Below are positions 1 to 5,316 of a DNA stretch of 6,297 nucleotides, in pieces. Position numbers and translations under genes: made by a program. The notes under the pieces are model-generated. The model had not been told where the DNA came from. It made no database searches and worked only from the letters and a program-made list of their open reading frames with translations. Each line of letters opens with the position of its first letter. The stretch's first letter is position 1. The stretch is from Bacteroidales bacterium (GTDB lineage Bacteria > Bacteroidota > Bacteroidia > Bacteroidales > UBA1402). The DNA lies in NCBI GenBank assembly GCA_012511135.1, contig JAAZGQ010000393.1:1-6297 (forward strand), read 5' to 3'.

Positions 1-687
1 AAATCCCCGGTTTTCGGCTGTTGGTAAATTCTTACTGGAAATGCCTCTATTCGCAGCCTTAATAGCCTCTAAGTCAGATGTGATTTCGTTATCAGGGAGT
101 TTTTGGTAACTACCTAATAGCGTTACTCCTCTATCAGCGATACACAAATCCAGGTATTTCTTTTGGGGATAGGCCTGCGCAAAAATAAACCCCCTGTCCG
201 ATTCCGAATGTTCAGTAATGTTGTCAAGGGTCTCTTCAATCATAAACTTCAATCCGGTGGCCACATTTTGGGGGATATTCTGTTGCCTTATGATGATATT
301 TTCCACTACTGTGGAAATAGCCTCCTTGTCGTCATTTTCTGAGCAAGCTGGAAAACTAACTATGGGAATGTAGGTCTTTTTTGAATAGCCTTCCATTAAG
401 GCCAAAAACGCACTCTTTCTCATTTTATCCGGACAAATGCCTCCGAAAGGAAGACCAATTAATTCCAGATAATCGTTTGCACCTTGGTATGTCAACCGTT
501 TACCACAACAGGACAAATAAACGATTAAAGACAAAGCAAAGACCGGTGAGATGAATCTTGTTTGTGAAAAATCCATCACTATAGACTCATCCGGAGACTT
601 ATTAACCTGGCTCATTATATTGATAACCGGAATTATTCCATCCACCAGTCGATCATCACTAATATTAATCTGTTCGTTTATAACCAT
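1..687 (-). CDS. STAS-like/GHKL ATP-binding protein (partial, C-terminus beyond left edge)
   Basis: The minus strand is open from the ATG at 687-685 to the window edge: 229 codons, no stop. Residues 36-58 (IVMDFSQTRF...) form an alternating hydrophobic strand and helix like a STAS-like domain. Residues 151-160 read EETLDNITEH, a good N-box of the GHKL/HATPase_c fold (Glu, Asp-Asn, Glu-His), and residues 183-187 (IADRG) are the G1 box DxG. The last residues (ENRGF) match the start of the G2 glycine lid, so the missing part should be short. Known from the family: such small soluble proteins bind ATP and resemble anti-sigma kinases, and they are often paired with a DUF4325 STAS-like protein. Whether that partner follows lies outside the window. 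The start was chosen because it is the first ATG after a consensus promoter; ATGs at residues 25 and 38 are alternatives. Target and signal are unknown. Fold call is strong, role is inferred. Confidence 0.85.
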   Translation of the reverse strand, partial: MVINEQINISDDRLVDGIIPVINIMSQVNKSPDESIVMDFSQTRFISPVFALSLIVYLSCCGKRLTYQGANDYLELIGLPFGGICPDKMRKSAFLALMEGYSKKTYIPIVSFPACSENDDKEAISTVVENIIIRQQNIPQNVATGLKFMIEETLDNITEHSESDRGFIFAQAYPQKKYLDLCIADRGVTLLGSYQKLPDNEITSDLEAIKAANRGISSKNLPTAENRGF

Positions 688-693
688 ACTGTG

Positions 694-724
694 CAAAAGT
701 ATAAAAAAAAGGATACGAATCCAA
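694..724 (-). promoter_or_regulatory. Bacteroidota-type promoter of the STAS/GHKL gene
   Basis: On the minus strand a TTG (-33 element, 724-722) is followed by exactly 20 nt and then TACTTTTG (701-694), a perfect match to the -7 consensus TAnnTTTG. Transcription should start at about 686-690, while the ATG begins at 687, so little or no 5' leader is expected. This is the best-matched promoter in the window. Confidence 0.75.
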
Positions 725-729
725 CTGTA

Positions 730-747
730 GGAACTTTTGTAAGTTCC
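730..747. promoter_or_regulatory. 18-bp palindrome, possible operator
   Basis: GGAACTT (730-736), four bases TTGT, then AAGTTCC (741-747) form a perfect 7-bp inverted repeat. It sits 5 bp behind the -33 TTG of the divergent STAS/GHKL promoter. The position suits a dimeric regulator's binding site. It could also act as a weak hairpin on the plus strand, but the following bases are not a clean T-tract. Function is inferred. Confidence 0.4.
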
Positions 748-760
748 CTTATTTTGGTGT

Positions 761-848
761 TGCTTATTTCAGAGCATAACCACCCACTAAGCTTCCCTCG
801 GGTGTTTACTTGATGCCAAAGCTCCGGGGTTTTGGCATCTCTTTTTTT
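761..848 (+). repeat. Terminator-bearing intergenic repeat, copy A
   Basis: The first 26 bases (761-786, starting TGCTTATTTCAG) are identical to 5161-5186. A second shared block, CACCCACTAAGC, covers 781-792 here and 5204-5215 in copy B, and a third, GATGCCAAAGCTCCG, covers 812-826 here and 5243-5257 there. Similarity begins abruptly at 761 and ends with the T-tract near 848. Copy A lacks 23 bases present in copy B and has a shorter hairpin loop. No plus-strand gene precedes it in this window. Confidence 0.75.
812..848 (+). terminator. Rho-independent terminator within repeat copy A
   Basis: GATGCCAAA (812-820) pairs perfectly with TTTGGCATC (831-839), and the stem can extend inward by G-U, C-G and U-G pairs (821-823 with 828-830), leaving a tetraloop CCGG. 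The hairpin is followed by TCTTTTTTT at 840-848. It points along the plus strand, but the only gene upstream in the window runs the other way. It ends 17 nt before the first ATG of the next gene, so it could be a stray repeat copy or a leader attenuator. Confidence 0.75.
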
Positions 849-865
849 AAGAAAAGCGATGCCGT

Positions 866-1408
866 ATGAAAATGTTTAGTATGTTTGTATCACTATCTAG
901 TGTCTGGTATACATCCACAAAAGTGTTTGATGTTATTGCCGGCGAAAAGGCAAAAAAGGAGAAAGAAGAGGGACCACTCCTTTGCTTGCGAAAGCCCGGT
1001 TCTGGTAATCCTATGCTTTATTTTAGAACGGGTCTTGACTTTGATAATTGGATAAAGGCGCATACTTCGTTTAATGAGAGCATGACCATGCCCGATGATT
1101 TGATAGGTGTTGAATTCCCTGCTGTATATCTGTGCCGGGACGAAGGGATCTTATTCCTCTCCAACGGCTCCAGAGTTATTTACGACAAGGATAATCCCTA
1201 TTACGATAAAACCTTTGCACAAGAAAACGCCCTGGCTTTTCTTGTCAGCGAAACAGTGACTCCCAAAGAATTACTCCACCATCTGGTGGACAACAAAATG
1301 CTCCCCGATGCCCATATGAACCATTTTTTGGGCTCTGAACGGGGGCTGGCTCTTGTTCAGGAGAACCTGGATTTTATGGCCCGGTTTATGCGAAGTGATG
1401 ATTACTGA
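866..1408 (+). CDS. Hypothetical protein (up to 180 aa)
   Basis: I do not recognise the family. The protein looks soluble: no convincing signal peptide or transmembrane segment, a lysine/glutamate-rich stretch at residues 27-35 (GEKAKKEKEE), then an apparently globular domain with aromatic-rich patches (YFRTGLDFDNWIKA; IYDKDNPYYDKTF) and a helical C-terminal part ending MRSDDY. The first ATG has an in-frame TAA 18 nt upstream and lies only 17 nt after a terminator T-tract, leaving no room for a promoter. A -7-like box, TATGTTTG, lies inside the frame at 880-887. If it is used, translation would start later, for example at the GTG at 923 (residue 20), giving about 161 residues. The first 19 residues are therefore doubtful. 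A 77-bp gap with a promoter separates it from the SEC-C gene, so the two need not be one operon. The 5' end may also have been replaced when the repeat arrived. Confidence 0.65.
   Translation: MKMFSMFVSLSSVWYTSTKVFDVIAGEKAKKEKEEGPLLCLRKPGSGNPMLYFRTGLDFDNWIKAHTSFNESMTMPDDLIGVEFPAVYLCRDEGILFLSNGSRVIYDKDNPYYDKTFAQENALAFLVSETVTPKELLHHLVDNKMLPDAHMNHFLGSERGLALVQENLDFMARFMRSDDY
880..887 (+). promoter_or_regulatory. Possible -7 box inside the 5' end of the hypothetical gene
   Basis: TATGTTTG matches TAnnTTTG exactly. No TTG lies at the expected 19-21 nt upstream. It matters because it is the only promoter-like box near this gene downstream of the terminator at 812-848, and it would require a start codon later than the ATG at 866. 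Confidence 0.25.
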
Positions 1409-1414
1409 GGCTAT

Positions 1415-1449
1415 TTTGAAAACAAATACGAAACTATGTTTTATATTTG
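1415..1449 (+). promoter_or_regulatory. Promoter of the SEC-C protein gene
   Basis: TATATTTG at 1442-1449 is a perfect -7 element. TTTG at 1415-1418 is the likely -33 element, with a 23-nt spacer that is slightly long. Transcription would begin near 1456, giving a leader of about 30 nt before the ATG at 1486. Confidence 0.55.
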
Positions 1450-1485
1450 AATCGTTTTTTGAACAGCCTTATCAATTAATATAGT

Positions 1486-2733
1486 ATGAAACACCCTTCT
1501 TTCCCTCCTGAGCTTGTTTCGGAGTTGCCGCTGAGTCATATTTTACTCAATGTATGCACCAAAGAAGACTTACTCGAATTATGTCGTGATTACGTGATTC
1601 CCTATCGCCGCTCGATGAACAAAAAGCAGTTGGCCGGGGCTGTGGAAGATCTTCTTACTGTTGAACCCAGGCGATTGGCTGAGTGTTTGCCCAGGCATGA
1701 GCTGAAGCAGTTGCAAAAAATTGTGCGGGCGGGCGGAATGCTTCGGTCTGCTGAACCATTGGATGTGTTTACACTAGAAATGCAGCAGCTGGTCGTTGTT
1801 TACCAGGAGCGATCTACTATATGGGGCGATCGGCAAGATCAGGAGTATAGTTATGCGATTGCAGCTAATTTGCAGAAAGTGTTGAAACCTGTTATGGATG
1901 AATGGTTCAGCGATGCTGTTCTAAACAGAAAAAGTCAAAATGAACGGCTGTTGATTGGCTTTTTGCGTCTTTACGGGGTAGTGTCCGAGAATAAACTCAG
2001 GGAGCTGTGGGAAGCGATGTTGGGCTCTTGCCCCGGACACGACGAGTTGATGGAGCTGTTCTTGTACAGAATTGATCTTAAAAGTGAGTTTAAACTTTGC
2101 TTTTCGGGCAATACTCTTTTGTTTGCTTCTGAGGTTGTGGATGATCCGGCTACTTTTTACGAGGAAATTATGAAGCGGAGCGATCTGGAATACGCCACTT
2201 TTTCCAAAGAGCTAATACAGTCTTTTTCTTATTCAGCCTTAAATGCTACAAGCATCGGTACAGTAGCGCGCCTGATTGATTGCCTGAGCAAAAAAAATGA
2301 GGGAGACGAGGCGCTTACGGCTTTTCAGATGGGACAACTTTGGGAATCGATTCAATTGGGCGAAAACCACGGCAGCCTGATTTCGATATTGTCGGCCTCG
2401 CTTGAATTTGATTCTATGGAAGAAATCAACGAAATAATAAGCCTGGTGACAGAGTTTTCGAACCATACGCCTCATTGGTTGCTCAAGGGACATACGCCCG
2501 AAGAATTGTATGCGGCGCATCCACTTGATCTACACGATGCTTCCTTTAGAAAGAACATCGAAGAACAATTTTTACAGCGCTATCCCGATGCCGATCCCAA
2601 AGATCTTTGGTCGATGGTGGATGCCGAAGATTCCGTCAAAGCGGAGACTGCCCCCAAAGTGGGCCGTAATGAGCTGTGTCCTTGTGGCAGCGGTAAGAAA
2701 TACAAGAAATGTTGCGGCGCCGGTGGCTCCTGA
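1486..2733 (+). CDS. SEC-C zinc-motif protein, 415 aa
   Basis: The last 23 residues carry a textbook SEC-C motif: GRNELCPCGSGKKYKKCCG at 393-411, with zinc ligands Cys398, Cys400, Cys409 and Cys410. The same motif ends SecA, where it binds zinc and the chaperone SecB, but it is also found at the end of many unrelated proteins, so it does not mean secretion. Residues 24-57 (CTKEDLLELCRDY..., then a basic helix with NKKQLAGAVEDLL) resemble a small helical SAP/Rho-N-like nucleic-acid-binding unit; this is a weaker call. The middle, about 60-380, is mainly helical and acidic, without a motif I recognise. No signal peptide or membrane segment is visible, so it should be cytoplasmic. The ATG at 1486 is the first after a -7 box, with only a weak upstream purine signal. 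Function unknown; a part in a stress or defence response is possible but unsupported. Confidence 0.85.
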   Translation: MKHPSFPPELVSELPLSHILLNVCTKEDLLELCRDYVIPYRRSMNKKQLAGAVEDLLTVEPRRLAECLPRHELKQLQKIVRAGGMLRSAEPLDVFTLEMQQLVVVYQERSTIWGDRQDQEYSYAIAANLQKVLKPVMDEWFSDAVLNRKSQNERLLIGFLRLYGVVSENKLRELWEAMLGSCPGHDELMELFLYRIDLKSEFKLCFSGNTLLFASEVVDDPATFYEEIMKRSDLEYATFSKELIQSFSYSALNATSIGTVARLIDCLSKKNEGDEALTAFQMGQLWESIQLGENHGSLISILSASLEFDSMEEINEIISLVTEFSNHTPHWLLKGHTPEELYAAHPLDLHDASFRKNIEEQFLQRYPDADPKDLWSMVDAEDSVKAETAPKVGRNELCPCGSGKKYKKCCGAGGS

Positions 2734-2761
2734 ACAGGCTTCGTTCTTTAGAGTTTTTTTG

Positions 2762-2769
2762 TATATTTG
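2762..2769 (+). promoter_or_regulatory. -7 promoter element ahead of the decayed fragment
   Basis: TATATTTG followed by GCG is a perfect TAnnTTTG match of the kind seen before rloA (3135-3142). A good -33 TTG is missing (only TTC at 2743-2745). It now leads into no intact gene, so it may be the relic promoter of the gene whose remains follow. Confidence 0.45.
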
Positions 2770-2779
2770 CGCCGGCGAC

Positions 2780-3080
2780 GAGGCTCGCTCAGCAACCCGG
2801 ATGCTTTGCTTAAACCACCTACGATACTATTCAAAGCTGGAATCTGGCTGAATACAGTGTGCAAACGCTGGCCAACCTGGCCGCCGATACCGAGCACTGG
2901 ACCAACAGCGGAGTCGTGGTGGTACAAAGCGTGACAGTGCTGGAAGAAAGCGAAGACCTGCGCGAGCAGGTGGCCACTCCACTCATCGAAGTGGAGGGCA
3001 AACAAGTCAGCCTGAGCTGCGAAACCCCCGATGCCCATATGTATCTCCCTTTCTACCGCCAGATACAGAGGTTAATATGA
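2780..3080 (+). pseudogene. Decayed fragment, possibly with a chitobiase-C-like end
   Basis: A frame is open from just after a TAA at about 2811 to a TGA at 3078-3080, but it has no ATG at its start; the first usable codon is a GTG at 2859, giving 73 residues. The neighbouring frame upstream (SNPDALLKPP) could join it after a single frameshift near 2812-2820. The composition is distinctly GC-rich: 37 of 60 bases in 2881-2940 are G or C, against 24 of 60 in 3721-3780. Near its end, VSLSCETPDAHMY resembles the start of the chitobiase/beta-hexosaminidase C-terminal domain, which usually continues with a YYTxDGSxP-type turn. Here it runs straight into LPFYRQ, while another frame gives SLSTARYRG, which resembles the later part of that domain. 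I read this as a piece of a larger gene with an internal deletion and frameshifts. The family call is tentative, and a genuine 73-residue GTG-started gene cannot be excluded. Confidence 0.45.
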
Positions 3081-3134
3081 GTTAAAGGTGCAATTATATA
3101 CATACTACAATAGAATATTGTGGTTTTGTATTGT

Positions 3135-3142
3135 TATATTTG
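3135..3142 (+). promoter_or_regulatory. -7 promoter element of rloAB
   Basis: TATATTTG at 3135-3142, followed by CGCAG, is a perfect -7 match. There is no TTG at the preferred spacing upstream. Transcription should begin near 3149, leaving a leader of about 30 nt before the ATG at 3179. The leader is AU-rich, with only a short purine run (AAGAGA) as a weak ribosome site. Confidence 0.5.
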
Positions 3143-3178
3143 CGCAGTTTTATACAAATATTCAAATAAGAGATTGAT

Positions 3179-4465
3179 ATGATCGAGGAATTCAGTTTTG
3201 AGAACTTCAAATCGTTCAAATCGCTGAACACGTTGAATATGACGGCTGCAAAGCTGAAATCAAGGTATTCCAGCTTGGATGTTGAGCCAATCATTCAGCA
3301 AGACGATGATGTCACACTATTGAAGTCGAAAGGTATTTACGGAGCTAACGCATCTGGAAAGAGTAATCTTGTAAAAGCCTTGGGTAGTTTTATTCGGATT
3401 GTGCAGTTTTCTGTGAAAGATGAGCATATTTTGGACAAATACATGACCCCTTTTTATTTGTCGACCGAAACTGTCGACAAACCGGTGTTCATGCAACTTG
3501 TTTTTCGCTGCGAAGGCGTTCGTTACCGCTATGGTTTTCAAGCTGACAGAGAGAAAATTCATAGTGAGTGGCTTTATTCAACACCCGGCAAAAGAGAGCA
3601 GCCCTTTTTTATCAGAAAGAATGATGCTTTGAACAGTATCAATAAAAAGAACTTTCCGGAAGGTGACATGGTAATGAAGTTGATTGACAACGAAAAAGGA
3701 AATACCATTTTTAGAAATAACTCGTTGTTTTTAACTACATTAGCAGCATTCGGTGTGGGGAAGATTTCCAAAATGTTGGTCAATGAGATTGCTCGAATTA
3801 TGGTCATTGATGGCTTGAAACACCGAGGCGCTTTTGAGCAGACGACTGCAATGTTGGAATTACCAGGCATGAAGAAACTCGTACAAACCTTTCTTTCCAT
3901 GGCCGATTTGGGTGTCAATGATTTGGATACCATTGAATTATCTGATGAGAATGTTGGGGAAGGCGATAACCTGGATAAAAAAAGGAAGATTGTTGTCGCT
4001 ATGAAAGATGTGTATGACGCTGATCACAAATTAATTACAAAGATGCCATTCCCCCTAAGCCTGTTCGAGTCTGAGGGGACAAACAAGATGTATGAGATCA
4101 GCACGTTTATCATCAATGCGCTCAGGCAAGGTAGAGCATTGGTGATTGATGAGTTTGATGCCCGTTTTCATCCATTGATTACCCAAAAAATTATTGAGTT
4201 GTTTAATTCTCCAGGCAATAAGAATGGTCAATTGATTTTTGTGACGCACGACACCAATTTGTTATCGGCCGACCTGCTTCGTAGAGATCAGATTGACTTT
4301 GTTGAGAAAGATGCCTACGGTGCCAGCTACTTATATACCTTGGTGCAATTCAAGGGTGTCAGAGATAGCGATTCCTTCGAGAAGAACTACATCAAGGGAA
4401 AATACGGTGCCATTCCTTTTGTTGGTGGTCTTAACAATCTTTTTGCTCATTTTGAAGATGCCTAA
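3179..4465 (+). CDS. rloA: RloA-type AAA family ATPase
   Basis: This 428-residue protein has the SMC/OLD-like ATPase plan. Residues 1-15 (MIEEFSFENFKSFKS) are the usual first strand of such ATPases. Walker A is GANASGKSN at 55-63. An ABC-type signature is ESEGTNK at 297-303, Walker B is LVIDEFDARFH at 321-331 with Asp324 and Glu325, and the H-switch is FVTHDTN at 354-360 with His357. The C-terminal YIKGKYGAIP (404-413) is typical of the RloA/AAA_15 group. All ATPase residues are present, so the enzyme should be active and dimerise around ATP. In related two-gene systems (AbiL, PARIS) the ATPase is the sensor or scaffold that controls a TOPRIM-fold partner; here that partner, RloB, follows with an 8-nt overlap. 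The product is cytoplasmic, with no membrane segment. Start ATG 3179 fits both the family N-terminus and the -7 box. The trigger cannot be read from sequence. Confidence 0.93.
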   Translation: MIEEFSFENFKSFKSLNTLNMTAAKLKSRYSSLDVEPIIQQDDDVTLLKSKGIYGANASGKSNLVKALGSFIRIVQFSVKDEHILDKYMTPFYLSTETVDKPVFMQLVFRCEGVRYRYGFQADREKIHSEWLYSTPGKREQPFFIRKNDALNSINKKNFPEGDMVMKLIDNEKGNTIFRNNSLFLTTLAAFGVGKISKMLVNEIARIMVIDGLKHRGAFEQTTAMLELPGMKKLVQTFLSMADLGVNDLDTIELSDENVGEGDNLDKKRKIVVAMKDVYDADHKLITKMPFPLSLFESEGTNKMYEISTFIINALRQGRALVIDEFDARFHPLITQKIIELFNSPGNKNGQLIFVTHDTNLLSADLLRRDQIDFVEKDAYGASYLYTLVQFKGVRDSDSFEKNYIKGKYGAIPFVGGLNNLFAHFEDA

Positions 4466-5147
4466 GCCTAAGACGTACACAAAGAAAACGGATATTGAGA
4501 AACCTTGGAATAAGAAGAAAAAAGCTTCTCAATATGCTATTAACACAATCGTGATGAGAAAAACGTTTCTCATTGTTTGTGAGGGACAAACTGAAAAGTG
4601 TTATTTTGAATCGTTTCCTGTACGTACTGTTAAAGTGGAGATTGTTAATCTCGAGGGTCAAAGCAAGCTAAAGCTGGTGGAATGTACTCAAGAAATGGTT
4701 TGTAGTGAAGAATACGATGAAGTCTGGTGCGTATTCGACATGGATGTTAATATTGGTGAGGATGAATTTCAAGCATTTGATAATGCTATTCACAAAGCGC
4801 ATTCACTGAATTTTAAGGTTGCCTATTCCAACGATGCTTTTGAACTGTGGTTCTATCTTCATTATAATTATACGGATACCGCTCAACGGCGGTCTTTCTA
4901 TTACGATCAGTTAAGCAATTATTGGGGTATTAACTATGTGGATGAGGGAAAGAGATATTCCTTTTGTACAGGTATCTATGATAAACTGAAAAAGGATGAT
5001 CGAGCTTCACAACAAAATGCTATCGATAGAGCGGAAACACTCTTCACGGGACAACAGGATAAACCGTTTCATGAACAAAATCCCGTTACTACTGTTTACC
5101 GGCTTGTAATATCGTTAAATAAGCATATTCTTGATGGATGTGGTTGA
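4458..5147 (+). CDS. rloB: RloB family TOPRIM-like protein
   Basis: The 229-residue product has the RloB pattern. A basic N-terminus (KPWNKKKKAS at 15-24) precedes the TOPRIM motif FLIVCEGQTEKCYF at 37-50, with Glu42 and Gly43. The acidic pair in VWCVFDMDVN (89-98) supplies Asp94 and Asp96. A third motif, SNDAFELWF, lies at 124-132, and the C-terminal NPVTTVYRLV at 208-217 is also typical. Glu42, Asp94 and Asp96 are the expected metal-binding residues, so a nuclease activity is plausible but unproven. It is the probable effector of the pair with RloA. The start ATG at 4458 overlaps the rloA stop by 8 nt, favouring translational coupling; an earlier in-frame ATG at 4293 would bury 173 nt in rloA and adds a sequence unlike the family. 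One oddity is Asp126 where I recall proline in the usual SNP-FE-W motif. The repeat copy B terminator follows 96 bp downstream. Confidence 0.93.
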   Translation: MPKPKTYTKKTDIEKPWNKKKKASQYAINTIVMRKTFLIVCEGQTEKCYFESFPVRTVKVEIVNLEGQSKLKLVECTQEMVCSEEYDEVWCVFDMDVNIGEDEFQAFDNAIHKAHSLNFKVAYSNDAFELWFYLHYNYTDTAQRRSFYYDQLSNYWGINYVDEGKRYSFCTGIYDKLKKDDRASQQNAIDRAETLFTGQQDKPFHEQNPVTTVYRLVISLNKHILDGCG

Positions 5148-5169
5148 GGCGTTTATCATATGCTTATTT
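5117..5169. repeat. Inverted repeat spanning the rloB stop codon
   Basis: AAATAAGCATA (5117-5127), within the last codons of rloB, is the perfect 11-bp reverse complement of TATGCTTATTT (5159-5169), which runs into repeat copy B. A third shorter arm, ATAAGCA (5199-5205), can also pair with TGCTTAT (5161-5167). The two pairings exclude each other. The stems are AU-rich and have no T-tract, so they are not classic terminators. Confidence 0.5.
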
Positions 5170-5288
5170 CAGAGCATAACCACCCAGCCATTTCGGTCAT
5201 AAGCACCCACTAAGCCTCCCCCAAACATTCACCCTTATACCAGATGCCAAAGCTCCGATATTTTTTCGGGGTTTTGGCATTTTTTTTT
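5161..5288 (+). repeat. Terminator-bearing intergenic repeat, copy B
   Basis: It shares three blocks with 761-848: 26 identical bases at 5161-5186, CACCCACTAAGC at 5204-5215 and GATGCCAAAGCTCCG at 5243-5257. Copy B contains 23 extra bases (about 5187-5209) that include a second CACCCA and an arm complementary to the repeat's own start. It begins 14 bp after the rloB stop and lies between rloB and the convergent DUF4143 gene. The two copies start exactly 4,400 bp apart in the same orientation. Confidence 0.75.
5244..5288 (+). terminator. Rho-independent terminator of rloAB
   Basis: ATGCCAAAGCTCCGA (5244-5258) pairs with 5266-5280 over 15 bp, including two G-U wobbles, with a 7-nt loop and then eight T residues (5281-5288). 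It points in the rloAB direction. On the minus strand the hairpin is preceded by A residues and not followed by T, so it is not an obvious terminator for the convergent DUF4143 gene. Confidence 0.85.
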
Positions 5289-5316
5289 GCTGTTTCTGGG
5301 CCGGGGATGCTCCGAA

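Larger units (their letters stand above)
2734..3178 (+). other. 445-bp gap without an intact gene
   Basis: This stretch holds a consensus -7 box (2762-2769), a decayed GC-rich coding fragment (about 2780-3080) and an AT-rich segment with the rloA -7 box (3135-3142). A T-run at 2754-2760 follows the SEC-C gene but no convincing hairpin precedes it. An ATG at 2801 opens only a 16-codon frame. No RNA gene was recognised. Confidence 0.6.

Noticed and set aside
2751..2760. T-run after the SEC-C gene as an intrinsic terminator
   Set aside because: No stable hairpin immediately precedes it; the T-run more likely belongs to the AT-rich promoter region around 2762.
2771..2800. GC-rich segment considered as a tRNA or structured RNA
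   Set aside because: No cloverleaf, anticodon arm or CCA end can be drawn, and the local pairings are short.
2510..2851. Plus-strand 113-codon frame overlapping the SEC-C gene
   Set aside because: Most of it is the +1 shadow of the SEC-C coding region, and its tail past 2733 has no recognisable domain.
2748..3038. Minus-strand 96-codon frame across the gap
   Set aside because: It is antisense to the GC-rich fragment, where high GC makes long chance frames likely, and its start has no promoter.
3574..3933. Minus-strand 119-codon frame inside rloA
   Set aside because: Antisense to well-conserved rloA sequence, with low-complexity phenylalanine/serine-rich translation typical of a shadow.
4293..4457. 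Extended start for rloB at the ATG at 4293
   Set aside because: It would overlap rloA by 173 nt, and the added 55 residues are an out-of-frame reading of the conserved rloA C-terminus; the RloB-like sequence begins at the ATG at 4458.
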